DNA of 41,252 nucleotides from a virus. Within the stretch, counting starts at the first letter, position 1; each line of letters begins with the position of its first letter. Under the pieces are notes generated by a model. That model had not been told where the DNA came from and searched no databases. It was given only the letters and a program-made list of their open reading frames with translations. Shown piece after piece: positions 1 to 8,657 of this stretch. Both the position numbers and the translations under genes were made by a program. The stretch is from positions 1 through 41,252 of IMG/VR virus record IMGVR_UViG_3300033148_002564; one strand, 5' to 3'.

Positions 1-690
1 GGTCGACCATTGGTAAGTTGGGGCTCGGAGAATACAACTATCTCCACAACCACAGCCGGACTTGGTCAAAAGACTATCAGTGTTCATAGAATGAATAGCC
101 GAATGTACTTGTCTCGTGAATTGGTAGCTGACTCTAACCCATCAATAATGGATTGGATACAGTCAGAGTTCGTGGAATCCGTACTCAACGAAGAAGATGC
201 TGTAATAATTGGTGGTTCAGGAACTGGACGACCATACGGTATCCAGACTCGCGTAACATCTGCTAATGTAGCTGCTGGGACATTCACGTTTGAAGACCTA
301 GTCGACTTGCAACACTCACTACCTGTGCAGTATCGCAAAGCCGGCGGAGGCAAGCTTTACATGAATGACCTGACTTTGCGTGATATTCGCAAGCTGAAAG
401 ACGACCAGGGTATGCCTATCTATCTAAGGAGTTTAGATGGAGCAGCTCCCGACACTGTCTTGGGTATTCCTACTGTTGTTCATAACAACTTCACAGAAGG
501 ATATATCTACTACGCAGACTTGAAGAGGGTTTATACTTTGCTTGATAGACAAAGATTGTCAGTTGAAACTTCTACGGAAGCTGATGACACGTTTAAAAAG
601 CATCAAGTACAAATCAAAATCACGGAAAGAATTGGTGGAGACACCGTTCGCACAGACGCAATCAAACTTGGTACTGGATTTAGCGCCTAA
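1..690 (+). CDS. Major capsid protein, HK97 fold (C-terminal part)
   Basis: This is the C-terminal 229 residues of the major capsid protein; the N-terminal part lies at 40626-41252 and joins in frame across the circular junction to give a 400-residue protein. It forms the icosahedral shell. The segment reads through from base 1 without a stop and contains the strand-rich core expected of HK97 capsid proteins (RMYLSRELVADSNP, then IGGSGTGRPYGIQT). The prohead protease is immediately upstream in the circle and head-tail connector genes follow. The window edge is an artefact of where the circle was cut. The family call is confident. Confidence 0.93.
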   Translation, partial: GRPLVSWGSENTTISTTTAGLGQKTISVHRMNSRMYLSRELVADSNPSIMDWIQSEFVESVLNEEDAVIIGGSGTGRPYGIQTRVTSANVAAGTFTFEDLVDLQHSLPVQYRKAGGGKLYMNDLTLRDIRKLKDDQGMPIYLRSLDGAAPDTVLGIPTVVHNNFTEGYIYYADLKRVYTLLDRQRLSVETSTEADDTFKKHQVQIKITERIGGDTVRTDAIKLGTGFSA

Positions 691-739
691 ATTCAAGGGA
701 AGAATTTATTAGCGCCTAAATTCTCAAGGGAAGAATTTA
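680..739 (+). repeat. Tandem duplication over the capsid gene stop codon
   Basis: Two adjacent copies of TTAGCGCCTAAATTC-(TC)-AAGGGAAGAATTTA lie at 680-708 and 709-739. They differ only by a 2-base TC insertion in the second copy. The first copy contains the capsid gene's last codons and stop; the second is non-coding. Confidence 0.85.
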
Positions 740-740
740 A

Positions 741-832
741 TGGAAGCGTCCCCCAACAACCGCTCCATTACTCAAGACTTTATGGTCTTGGGCGGAGATA
801 GCAGTTTAAACCCCTCTCTGCTATTTCCACCA
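741..832 (+). other. Three consecutive hairpins downstream of the capsid gene
   Basis: Three stems follow the capsid gene: TGGAAGCG with CGCTCCA (one bulge), CAAGAC 773-778 with GTCTTG 785-790, and GGAGATAGCAG 794-804 with CTGCTATTTCC 818-828. The last is 11 pairs with a G-U wobble that is only favourable on the + strand. There is no T-run, so a classic intrinsic terminator is not supported. The stems may set the 3' end or protect the highly expressed capsid mRNA from exonucleases. Confidence 0.6.
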
Positions 833-846
833 AAAACCATAAAATT

Positions 847-1086
847 ATGAAAATAAAAATGATAACTGAATATAGAGACTTATATAAGCCTGGTGATGTA
901 GTGGACGAAAATCCCACTAAAGCTAGCCAGTTAGTTGAACGTGGCAGTGCGGAATATGTCGATGTAGTAAAAGAAGCACCGGCAAATAAGGAAGTAACTG
1001 ATCGCAAAGGAGTTATATGCGATATTTGCGGTAAAGGCTTTACAGCAAGAGGTATTAAATCACACATAACAAGGATGCATGGCTAG
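847..1086 (+). CDS. Small protein with C-terminal C2H2 zinc finger
   Basis: A 79-residue protein between capsid and connector genes. Residues 1-45 resemble the short structural-module proteins often found here in phages (YKPGDVVDENPTKASQLVERG). The C-terminus is a classical zinc finger with Cys58, Cys61, His73 and His78 (CDICGKGF...HITRMH). The function is unknown; the finger may bind DNA or another virion protein. No clear Shine-Dalgarno precedes the ATG. The gene overlaps the next by 8 bases, implying coupled translation. Confidence 0.8.
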   Translation: MKIKMITEYRDLYKPGDVVDENPTKASQLVERGSAEYVDVVKEAPANKEVTDRKGVICDICGKGFTARGIKSHITRMHG

Positions 1087-1711
1087 TAACCTTACAACAA
1101 AGACTTTAGTAAAAGCATATCTGGATATAAACGTCACCAGTTTTGATGATGTTATAGATACTATTGTTGATGGTGTCAATCAGGCTGTGGAAAACTATTT
1201 GGATTTAATATTTGCTCAAACTACTTATACAGATGAGGAATATGACCAACTTGAAGGTTCGAGGATACTTACTTTAAAACATAGTCCTGTTATTTCGTTT
1301 ACTCGTTTGCAATATAAAAACAGCCCATCAGATTACGACAGTACCGACTGGACATCATTCGCTACCAGCGAGTATAAGGTTGACACTAATGGTGTTATAA
1401 CCAAGAATTCAAACTTTGCCAAAGGTAAGAAAAGGTATCGTGCCACTTATGTTGCAGGCTATGCTTCAATACCTGACGATATTAAACTGGCAGCAACCAA
1501 GATAGCAGCCTCAATGTATGAGAACAGAAAAGGGTCTGGGGTTACATCTGAAACGCTAGGAGAATACTCACGTACATTTGCTACTGATAGAGCAACATGG
1601 AAAAATTTGGATATAGATTGGATATTGAATAAATATAAGAATACCGGAGCGACATGGTTTGGCTCGGCGTATGAGCCTGAACGAGTGCCTGTGGAATTTA
1701 AAGCAGATTGA
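1079..1711 (+). CDS. Head-tail connector (adaptor, gp6/gp15-like)
   Basis: A 210-residue protein with the layout of the phage adaptor that docks on the portal ring. It has an acidic helical N-terminus, a central strand region (RILTLKHSPVISFTRLQY) and a helical C-terminus (YVAGYASIPDDIKLAATKIA then ENRKGSGVTSETLGEYS) typical of the family. Position between capsid and head-closure genes supports the call. Its stop overlaps the next ATG by one base (TGATG). Confidence 0.85.
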   Translation: MASNLTTKTLVKAYLDINVTSFDDVIDTIVDGVNQAVENYLDLIFAQTTYTDEEYDQLEGSRILTLKHSPVISFTRLQYKNSPSDYDSTDWTSFATSEYKVDTNGVITKNSNFAKGKKRYRATYVAGYASIPDDIKLAATKIAASMYENRKGSGVTSETLGEYSRTFATDRATWKNLDIDWILNKYKNTGATWFGSAYEPERVPVEFKAD

Positions 1712-2019
1712 TGTTAATCCATCTCGATGAGTACGTTATCGTAAAGCGTTTGTCTTATACAAACGATAAGTCGAGCATGTCTACTATTTTTACTAACGTC
1801 ATTGCATCGGTACAACAAAATCAAGTTGAGGTCAGTTTATCTGGCGATGGTTATGCATCACAAACCTATACAGTATTTATGGATAATTCCCGAACAGTAT
1901 TAGAAAAAGATGTGGTGGTAACTACTGACGGGCGATACTTGGAAGTAATGGGCGTTAAGAGAATAACCGCAGGCAGTGAGCCATTTCAACAATTAAGCTG
2001 TGAGGAGAATCAATCATGA
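1711..2019 (+). CDS. Head closure / stopper-like protein
   Basis: A 102-residue, strand-rich protein where siphoviruses carry the head-closure (stopper) protein that seals the connector. The sequence shows alternating hydrophobic strands and a VVVTTDGRYLEVMGVKRI segment common in these proteins. The ATG at 1711 was chosen over an in-frame TTG three bases earlier because it forms a TGATG junction with the connector gene. The family call rests on size, strands and gene order. Confidence 0.7.
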   Translation: MLIHLDEYVIVKRLSYTNDKSSMSTIFTNVIASVQQNQVEVSLSGDGYASQTYTVFMDNSRTVLEKDVVVTTDGRYLEVMGVKRITAGSEPFQQLSCEENQS

Positions 2020-2402
2020 CACAGCTAAACATACAAGTTAAAGGATTGGATAAGTTACAGAAAGCTTTTAAGGTTGCACCAACAGTTGTGCGTAGAGAGA
2101 TAGGTGAAGGTATAGAAGCTTCGATGAGAACAATAGAGGGTGAATATCCAAAATCATATAGTGCATCCGGTATCGGGGTTATAAGTGGATTCTTAAAAAA
2201 CAGAGTGCTAGTCAAAGTAGATAAGAAAAGGTTAAAAGGAATATTAACGCCAAAAATGGATTATTCATTGTATGTTCATGAAGGGACTCGTTATATGCGA
2301 GGTAGACCGTGGTTAAAAAAGACGGTAGACAGGAAAGAAAAAGAAGTTCAACGTATAATGCAGATATACATAAACAAAGCATTAAAAAAAGTATTCAAAT
2401 GA
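2016..2402 (+). CDS. HK97 gp10-like tail completion protein
   Basis: A 128-residue basic protein matching the HK97 gp10 family, which acts at the head-tail interface. The N-terminus has the usual 'VKGLDKLQKAFK' helix, and the hallmark 'YSLYVHEGTRYMRGRPWLKKTVD' region lies near residues 83-106. A Shine-Dalgarno (GAGGAG at 2002-2007) precedes the ATG, and ATGA overlaps link it to both neighbours. Confidence 0.88.
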   Translation: MTQLNIQVKGLDKLQKAFKVAPTVVRREIGEGIEASMRTIEGEYPKSYSASGIGVISGFLKNRVLVKVDKKRLKGILTPKMDYSLYVHEGTRYMRGRPWLKKTVDRKEKEVQRIMQIYINKALKKVFK

Positions 2403-2839
2403 GCTGGGTAAACATACAACCTGAAATAATAAGTGTCTTGGAAGGATTAACTAAAATCCAAGAAGTACACAATTATGAGAAATCTCAATTTAGAGGCTAT
2501 CCGGCTATTACTGTAGTGCCCAGTGAAAACGAAAGCGATTTTGAAGCTACACAAGAAAGACAACGTGTTTATGCGTTTCGTATAAGAGCGTATGTGGAGA
2601 GTGGGTCAGATGCACATGAGGCTACAGGTGAGGGTACAAAGGAGGCTGACAGAATTTTAAGGGCAGTAATGGACGATATAGTCAATGAGTTTGATAAACC
2701 CGCTAACGCTCGTTTAAATGGACAGGTATTATTTATAGAGCCAGTGCCTTCTATTTGGGAGTATGATAGCGATAGGGGTTTAAGGTATGCGGAGATAATT
2801 TTAAAAACGCATACTTATTTGGATACAAATACTATATAA
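2399..2839 (+). CDS. Tail terminator protein
   Basis: A 146-residue protein between the gp10-like gene and the tail tube gene, where the tail terminator (gpU / gp17-like) is found. Its mixed alpha/beta sequence (GYPAITVVPSENESDFEATQERQRVYAFRI, with a long helix after it) fits that fold. The start is the ATG at 2399, which overlaps the preceding stop as ATGA. An upstream in-frame start at 2309 would lie inside the previous gene and is not used here. Confidence 0.78.
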   Translation: MSWVNIQPEIISVLEGLTKIQEVHNYEKSQFRGYPAITVVPSENESDFEATQERQRVYAFRIRAYVESGSDAHEATGEGTKEADRILRAVMDDIVNEFDKPANARLNGQVLFIEPVPSIWEYDSDRGLRYAEIILKTHTYLDTNTI

Positions 2840-2841
2840 TA

Positions 2842-2850
2842 TGTTAATAT
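2842..2850 (+). promoter_or_regulatory. Extended -10 promoter, leaderless start for tail tube gene
   Basis: TG-T-TAATAT ends 6 bases before the ATG at 2857, so transcription would begin at or next to the start codon. The same geometry occurs at 13570, 14019 and 17167. No -35 box is evident. Confidence 0.5.
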
Positions 2851-2856
2851 AAAACT

Positions 2857-3834
2857 ATGAGTGTATTTATTGGAGACAAAGTATCGCTCGGAATCGGGCG
2901 AGAATCAACGAGGGGTACGGGAGTTAGCGCAGCTTTATGGATGCCAAGCGCAAGTTTTGACTTTCAAAACAGAGTGAATACTCAATCCATAGCAGGAGCG
3001 CAAAATAAAATAATCGGTACAGAGAATGAAAAAGTTTTGCAAAAGTATGGTCAAGGCACATTGGGTGCAGACCTTAGAGCAAACGCAGTCGGATATTTCT
3101 TAACACAACTATTCGGTGATGTAGATAGCGTATTGGCTGAAACAGGAGTTTATACCCATACGTTTAATCTGACTCATTCAAATATGCACCCTACGTTGTC
3201 ATTGTTTATAAAGGACGCTAATAAGAGTGAGAGATTTGTACGGAGTGCAATGGAAAGCTTTACGTTGAATTTCACATCTGATGCAGTAACTACTATGGAA
3301 GTAGGGTTTATGAGCGAACCGGCAGCAGACCAGTCGTCAACACCTGACTTCACTACTGCTGATTATGTTTTTGCACCAAACACACTGACGTTTAAACTTG
3401 CAGCAGACCAGTCAAGCTTAACCGCCGCAGATGCGACAGTAATAAATAACCTATCAATCACTTTCACTAAAGGAGCTGACCCTGATTTCGGTTCAGGTTC
3501 TAACAGCCCTACGGATATTTACAATCAAGGCTTAGAGATTACAGGTAGCTTTGAGAGAATATTTGACGCTGATACGGAGCATGACTATGTATTTGACAAT
3601 ACTAATCGAGCTATGAGACTTGACTGGAATGATACAGATACGACTATCGGTTCAAGTGAAACACCACAGTTGACATTGGATTTGTATAATGTCAACTTTA
3701 CAAACTTTTCAAGAGACATTACATTGGGCGACATAGTAAGACAAACAGTAGAGTTTAAAGCACACGTTGAAGTATCAAGCGGAAACGTAATGCTGGGGAC
3801 TCTAACCAACACAAAAGCTAATTATTCAAGTTAA
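2857..3834 (+). CDS. Major tail (tube) protein
   Basis: A 325-residue protein of the phage tail-tube type; subunits stack into the hexameric tube. The opening 'SVFIGDKVSLGIGRESTRGTGVSAALWMPSASFDFQ' is characteristic, and the rest is strand-rich with an SFTLNFTSDAVTTMEVGFMSE stretch. It sits between tail terminator and chaperone genes. It may be transcribed from its own leaderless promoter just upstream. Confidence 0.87.
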   Translation: MSVFIGDKVSLGIGRESTRGTGVSAALWMPSASFDFQNRVNTQSIAGAQNKIIGTENEKVLQKYGQGTLGADLRANAVGYFLTQLFGDVDSVLAETGVYTHTFNLTHSNMHPTLSLFIKDANKSERFVRSAMESFTLNFTSDAVTTMEVGFMSEPAADQSSTPDFTTADYVFAPNTLTFKLAADQSSLTAADATVINNLSITFTKGADPDFGSGSNSPTDIYNQGLEITGSFERIFDADTEHDYVFDNTNRAMRLDWNDTDTTIGSSETPQLTLDLYNVNFTNFSRDITLGDIVRQTVEFKAHVEVSSGNVMLGTLTNTKANYSS

Positions 3835-3850
3835 TTATTAAAAGAGGGGT

Positions 3851-4084
3851 ATGAAAACATTGAAATGTAAGATGTGTCAAGGTGACATGTATACTAAAGT
3901 TAAAAAGTCCAGTAATATAGGTGGTCTTATTGGATTACTAATGGCGTTTTTTCTGCTGTTTGTGTTCCCGATAGGAACAGTTATAGCGTTTATTCTATTT
4001 TTTCTAGCTCCGTTTTATGGAGTAACTAAAAAAGGGTACTGGATATGTGGTAAATGTAAGTATAGGATAGATAGAGATATATAA
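3851..4084 (+). CDS. Small membrane protein with a split zinc ribbon
   Basis: A 77-residue protein with CKMC at residues 6-9 and CGKC near residues 67-70, separated by a strongly hydrophobic stretch (about residues 22-58) that could form a hairpin of two membrane helices. The two Cys pairs would meet on the same side of the membrane to form one zinc site. A good Shine-Dalgarno (AGAGGGG) precedes it. Lying between tail tube and chaperone genes, it may act at the membrane during assembly; the function is unknown. Confidence 0.7.
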   Translation: MKTLKCKMCQGDMYTKVKKSSNIGGLIGLLMAFFLLFVFPIGTVIAFILFFLAPFYGVTKKGYWICGKCKYRIDRDI

Positions 4085-4085
4085 T

Positions 4086-4424
4086 ATGCCTAAAATAGAT
4101 ATTGAAACAAGAAAGATAACACTACCAAATTATAAAGATAGTGAGGTTGTTATATACAAACAAGCACCTTATAAGGCATTAATTGGATTAGATGAAAATA
4201 CTACAAATGCTGAAGCGGTAGAAAGATTTTTACCTGATATTATTGTTGATTGGAACTTTACAGATGAAGACAATAATAAATTAGAGATAACATACGATAA
4301 TTTATTAAAGCTTCCAGCAGAAGATGTCGACTATTTGATTCAAGAATGTATTAAATCTAGTGTGTCAACATTAAAAAAAAAGACATCGGAAGGATTAGCA
4401 GCTACTTCAAAGGACACAAAATAG
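4086..4424 (+). CDS. Tail assembly chaperone, short form (gpG-like)
   Basis: A 112-residue acidic protein directly before the tape measure gene, where siphoviruses encode the chaperone that coats the tape measure during tail assembly. The helical, acidic composition and the run of lysine codons near the end fit gpG-like proteins. A slippery A AAA AAG at 4376-4382 lets some ribosomes shift to the -1 frame to make the long form. Confidence 0.85.
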   Translation: MPKIDIETRKITLPNYKDSEVVIYKQAPYKALIGLDENTTNAEAVERFLPDIIVDWNFTDEDNNKLEITYDNLLKLPAEDVDYLIQECIKSSVSTLKKKTSEGLAATSKDTK

Positions 4425-4606
4425 GGTATATACCATCAAGGTTAACTGAATACTTGCTATGTAAAAGGTTTTGTTGGACACCAAGTCAACTTAGAAACGA
4501 AAAGTATTCCGATATTATAGATTTTCTTGTTATAATGAATATAGAGGGTCAAGAAAAGAAACATCATGCCCAGCGAGAAAGTAAGCATAGTAATAACAGC
4601 GGTTGA
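4086..4606 (+). CDS. Tail assembly chaperone, -1 frameshift long form (gpGT-like)
   Basis: After a -1 slip on A AAA AAG (4376-4382) the frame stays open for 74 more codons, to a TGA at 4604-4606, giving a 173-residue fusion. The extension reads DIGRISSYFKG, then PSRLTEYLLCKRFCW and LRNEKYSDIIDFLVIM, which resembles gpT-type C-terminal extensions (short helices and a Trp-Thr-Pro turn). It overlaps the tape measure start at 4566 as in lambda-like phages. Slip site and open frame are directly visible; frameshifting itself is inferred. Confidence 0.82.
4376..4382 (+). promoter_or_regulatory. Programmed -1 ribosomal frameshift site
   Basis: The heptamer A AAA AAG is in the right register for a -1 slip and is embedded in a run of nine A residues (4373-4381). 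It is the same heptamer used in dnaX. I did not identify a convincing downstream stimulatory hairpin. Confidence 0.8.
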
Positions 4607-5762
4607 TAAGACTAAGGCTGTATTAGCTTCCACTGAACGCAACATGGGGAAGCTAAGAGGTAAAATAAATGAACATGGTGCATCAATAAAGTTTGCTACT
4701 GCGGCGATGGCCGGTGGTGTTGCTTTGATTGGTCAAAGAGCATTAAAAGCAGCAGGTGATTTTGAACAAACAACAGTTGCTTTTAGAACAATGCTTGGAA
4801 ATGCAGAACAAGCAAATGATTTATTACAAGACTTGGCACAGTTTGCAGCTAAAACGCCATTTCAATTGACAGAGGTTGAACGAGGTGCAAAGCAGTTATT
4901 AGCAATGGATACTAGCGCACAAGACTTGTTACCGACATTAAAGACATTAGGAGATGTTTCGTCCGGATTGAATGTACCGATGGAAAGATTGATATTGAAT
5001 TATGGTCAGGTCAGAATACAAGGTAAATTAACGGGTCGTGAATTAAGGGATTTCTCGGTAGCTGGTGTACCTTTAATAGCAGCATTAGCTGATGAGCTAG
5101 GTGTAGCAAAAGAGGAAATAGCAGACATGGTAAGTGCTGGTGACATTGGGTTTCCATTAGTTGAGAAAGCATTTCAGAATATGACTGGTGAAGGTGGTAA
5201 GTTCTTTGACTTGATGGACGAACAGTCAAAAACTACGCAAGGTCAAATATCTAATTTAAAAGATGAGGTTAACTTACTTGAAAGAGAGTTAGGTAAGGAA
5301 TTATTGCCTGTATTAAAAGATGATTTAATCCCATTCTTGAGGAATGATGTGCTGCCGACTATTAGCTTAATGATACAAGGATTCAAAGAATTACAGGATC
5401 CAATTACAAACACTGGTAAAGCTATAAAGTTTGTAGTAGATCAAATAAAAGCATTTAACGATCAACCATTCAGCGAAAGATTAATCCAAGCAGCAGCAGG
5501 TCCACTTGGTCCTATACTTGGGGCATTAGGACGCAGGGCAAGCGGCGGGCCTGTTAGTGGAGGTAGTCCGTATATAGTCGGAGAGAGAGGGCCTGAACTA
5601 TTTGTACCTAACGGGTCAGGTAATATTGTCCCTAATAACCAAATAAATAATATCAACATGGGCGGTATAACAATTAACAATGAGGCTGATTCGGCAGCGT
5701 TCTTCCGTAAGCTAAACAGTATGCTTGGCGGTCAAGTCGAATCGGCTAAAATGGGACTATGA
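4566..5762 (+). CDS. Tail tape measure protein (short)
   Basis: A 398-residue protein that fixes tail length and is ejected with DNA. It contains the tape-measure domain 'DFEQTTVAFRTMLGNAEQANDLLQDLAQFAAKTPF' near residues 66-100, the RELRDFSVAGVPLIAAL segment, and the conserved C-terminal GGSPYIVGERGPELFVPNG. At the usual 1.5 angstrom per residue it predicts a tail of about 60 nm, short for a siphovirus. The ATG lies inside the end of the frameshifted chaperone frame; the stop overlaps the next ATG. Confidence 0.9.
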   Translation: MPSEKVSIVITAVDKTKAVLASTERNMGKLRGKINEHGASIKFATAAMAGGVALIGQRALKAAGDFEQTTVAFRTMLGNAEQANDLLQDLAQFAAKTPFQLTEVERGAKQLLAMDTSAQDLLPTLKTLGDVSSGLNVPMERLILNYGQVRIQGKLTGRELRDFSVAGVPLIAALADELGVAKEEIADMVSAGDIGFPLVEKAFQNMTGEGGKFFDLMDEQSKTTQGQISNLKDEVNLLERELGKELLPVLKDDLIPFLRNDVLPTISLMIQGFKELQDPITNTGKAIKFVVDQIKAFNDQPFSERLIQAAAGPLGPILGALGRRASGGPVSGGSPYIVGERGPELFVPNGSGNIVPNNQINNINMGGITINNEADSAAFFRKLNSMLGGQVESAKMGL

Positions 5763-7606
5763 TTACAAGTATACAATTCGGTAATTTTGCATTAGACGCA
5801 AGTAATAACGTAAGCGTAAATGTTATTCGTGAAAAGTCTTTAGCGGAGGCCAGTGTAGGTCTATTACAACCGGCTCGCAGCAGGGGTATTGACGTAGTAT
5901 CTATAACTGAAAAGTCAAAGATTATTGAGATAGAAGGTACTGTATCTGCAAGCGGCAGCGCACAAACCTACACTGATTCAATAAGAGATTTAGTGGCTGT
6001 GTTTAATGTTCAAGCAGATTTACAGCTTGGTACAACGGACGGACTATTTATTTACGAAAACTGTGTTGTTATAAACAGGGAAAGCATGTTGAGAGACGAG
6101 TCGCACTGGAATATAGATTTTATAAATTTCAGAATAGAACTGCTTGCTCCTGATGGTGTTGCGGTAGCTACAAACTATACAAATAATTCATTCGATAACA
6201 TTTCAAGCTCACCATATACAAACGACATATTGGTTGGCGGCAGCGCAAACCCAGAGCCGCTAATAACATTAACGCTTGATTCAACCGGTGGCGGAGCAGT
6301 AAATAATATCGCTTTTCTTAACAGAACAACAAACGAGTCTATTAGCATAACGACTGCTTTCAATTCTGATGACGTAATACAAATAGATACTAAAAATAAA
6401 CAAGTTTTATACAATACAAGAGCCAAGAGGTTTACCGGATTATTACCTCAATTTCAATTAGGTACTAACAGGTTTAAGGTTGATGTGGAAACAAGCGGTA
6501 CATTGCATCAATCACAAACTGACTCGGATAATGCGCGTAGCATATTTGGTAATACTTATTTGTCACAAAGGATAAACCCCGATGCGGCTATATCAGTATC
6601 ACAAATAGAACTGTTGCTTAAAAAGACCGAGGCAACTGAAACAACACTGGAAACGTATGATGATTTCAACGATGATACTCGTGATACGGATAAGTGGACA
6701 TATATTGACGACTCGGAGGGAACACCGATAGCCGAGACAGGAGGACAAGCCGAGCTATACCCTATTTCTACTGGCGGTCAGGGACAAAACCATGAAATGT
6801 TTAGTGATGATAAAACAGGCGGTGAAACCAGCGCAGGTGTTAATTATTATGTGGCATATAGTGGCGGTGCTATAGGCGGTACGCATAAATGTGAGTTTAC
6901 TGACGGGACAAACAGAATAGATGTATGGATAGCACCAAATGACGGTAAAATGTCAATAGTACTAACAGGTTCGTATGGTAGTGGTACAGTTGCAACATGG
7001 GATGGTTTATCCGGCATTATAGATATAAAGCAGGAAGGTGCTGATATTCTTATTAAATGTAATGGGTCATTAAAATATACTATTTCAGGTAAAACAATCG
7101 CTACTGACTCTTTCTTTAGAGCAAAATCACAGTTGACTGTAGCAGGTTCGTATGGACCAAAATTAGCGATAGATAATGTTAAGTTTTATCAGTCATCAAG
7201 TGCATCTGTAAATACGGACATGATAGTTGAAATTCAAACTGATAGCGGAGGCGACCCATCGGGCACGGCGGTAACCAACGGGTCAACCACCATTAAAGCT
7301 GCAGATATTAGCGAGACTTATACCATAATCCCAGCTACGTTTGCCAACACTCCAAGTCTGTCCGATGCGACTGATTATCATATTGTATGTAAACAAACAG
7401 GTGGTGACGCTAATAACTATTACAGTGCTAAAATTTATACATCGGGTGGGTACTCACAGGGTGAGGTATCGACCAGTACGGATGCAGGTTCTAACTGGAC
7501 AGACCAAACAGAGGATATGTGGTTTAAGCTATACGGGGCATTCGCCACTGACTTTAATCTTGATTTGGATATAGATTATTTATTAACTCATTATTCATTA
7601 TCGTAA
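5759..7606 (+). CDS. Distal tail protein with C-terminal carbohydrate-binding-like domains
   Basis: A 615-residue protein starting at an ATGA overlap with the tape measure gene. Residues 1 to about 290 look like a distal tail (Dit-like) core with an insertion of strands. From about residue 295 a laminin/concanavalin-like beta sandwich follows (DDFNDDTRDTDKWTYIDD), then a domain resembling 'choice-of-anchor' surface modules (IQTDSGGDPSGTAVTNGST ... YHIVCKQTGG). Such added domains usually bind surface glycans. Dit role is inferred from gene order. Confidence 0.7.
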   Translation: MITSIQFGNFALDASNNVSVNVIREKSLAEASVGLLQPARSRGIDVVSITEKSKIIEIEGTVSASGSAQTYTDSIRDLVAVFNVQADLQLGTTDGLFIYENCVVINRESMLRDESHWNIDFINFRIELLAPDGVAVATNYTNNSFDNISSSPYTNDILVGGSANPEPLITLTLDSTGGGAVNNIAFLNRTTNESISITTAFNSDDVIQIDTKNKQVLYNTRAKRFTGLLPQFQLGTNRFKVDVETSGTLHQSQTDSDNARSIFGNTYLSQRINPDAAISVSQIELLLKKTEATETTLETYDDFNDDTRDTDKWTYIDDSEGTPIAETGGQAELYPISTGGQGQNHEMFSDDKTGGETSAGVNYYVAYSGGAIGGTHKCEFTDGTNRIDVWIAPNDGKMSIVLTGSYGSGTVATWDGLSGIIDIKQEGADILIKCNGSLKYTISGKTIATDSFFRAKSQLTVAGSYGPKLAIDNVKFYQSSSASVNTDMIVEIQTDSGGDPSGTAVTNGSTTIKAADISETYTIIPATFANTPSLSDATDYHIVCKQTGGDANNYYSAKIYTSGGYSQGEVSTSTDAGSNWTDQTEDMWFKLYGAFATDFNLDLDIDYLLTHYSLS

Positions 7607-7607
7607 T

Positions 7608-8657
7608 ATGAGAGATACAGGATTAAAATCGCCAACCGCAACAGGAGATGATTGGGACCAATTTAATAATGCAGATAGAGCTTTTGTTAGTAATGATTCA
7701 AGAACTGGACCTGTTGGTAATGGTGACCCTGATTATCAAGATTATTATGATTTTGGTATAAATATACCAACTGGTTCAAATATTCTTGGTATAGAAGTAT
7801 TAATTGAGGGTTTTGATGATGAGCAAGATATATCATTTCAAGCCGCACTTTCTCATGATGGAGGTGCTACATATACAGCTAATAAAAATGATTCATTCAA
7901 TTCATTAACCGATGTAATAAAAACATATGGTTCACCAACTGAACTTTGGGGTAGAGTATGGTCAGCAGAAGAATTTAGTAATACTAATTTTCGAGTTAGG
8001 ATAGGTCAAACGGTTTTTGGGGATGGTACGCCAATTGATCATGTGCAAGTAAGGATAACTTATGTATTACCCGATACTGAATATATAAATCCTGGCACAG
8101 TCGTTGACGATGATACTATAGGCTCTGTAGCGTGGAGTAATCCAAGCAATGCTAAATCTTCTGATGATAGCTATGCTTCTGCACTAATAGGTACATTCGC
8201 TAATGGAGCAAAAGAAAATGAAATAAAGCTAGTTAAAGCTGGCGTTATATCTGGAAACAATAAATCAACTGGGGCAAATATACCTGGTACAGAAGCTACA
8301 ATTGCTTATGGTGAAGATAACGATTTGTGGGGGTTGGAATTAACTCCTGCTGATATAAATGACGAGAATTTTGGTGTTGTTTTTTCTGTAACAAATAATA
8401 TAGCAAGTATTAGTCATTATTTATGGGCTGATAATTTTGGTTTTACGATACCAAGCAATGAAACTATAGGTAGTATAAAAGTTAATGTGGGAAGAAGGGT
8501 AATAAATTCTGGTGGATTTGCTTTAGTGCAGGTAGACAATGTGCAGATAAAAGTATCTTATACGGCAACTGTAACAAAAAACGACCAAACGCCTACCAGC
8601 GCAGCGGCAGGAGCATCGCCTAGAGCTTTAATCGGTAATAAAGTTAGAAATGACTGA
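7608..8657 (+). CDS. Tail protein with two repeated beta-sandwich domains
   Basis: A 349-residue protein. Two related domains occupy about residues 1-155 and 158-318, each ending in a VQVRITY / VQIKVSYTA strand and sharing an 'IP.G..I.GI.V' segment. The last 28 residues form a Thr/Ala-rich tail with KNDQTPTSAAAGAS. The same motif opens the next protein. It is probably a tail-tip or receptor-binding component. I do not recognise a named family with certainty. Confidence 0.65.
   Translation: MRDTGLKSPTATGDDWDQFNNADRAFVSNDSRTGPVGNGDPDYQDYYDFGINIPTGSNILGIEVLIEGFDDEQDISFQAALSHDGGATYTANKNDSFNSLTDVIKTYGSPTELWGRVWSAEEFSNTNFRVRIGQTVFGDGTPIDHVQVRITYVLPDTEYINPGTVVDDDTIGSVAWSNPSNAKSSDDSYASALIGTFANGAKENEIKLVKAGVISGNNKSTGANIPGTEATIAYGEDNDLWGLELTPADINDENFGVVFSVTNNIASISHYLWADNFGFTIPSNETIGSIKVNVGRRVINSGGFALVQVDNVQIKVSYTATVTKNDQTPTSAAAGASPRALIGNKVRND

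Noticed and set aside
1-114. A biological terminal repeat of 114 bp
   Set aside because: It lies inside the capsid coding sequence and rejoins the gene perfectly, so it is best explained as assembly overlap of a circular sequence.
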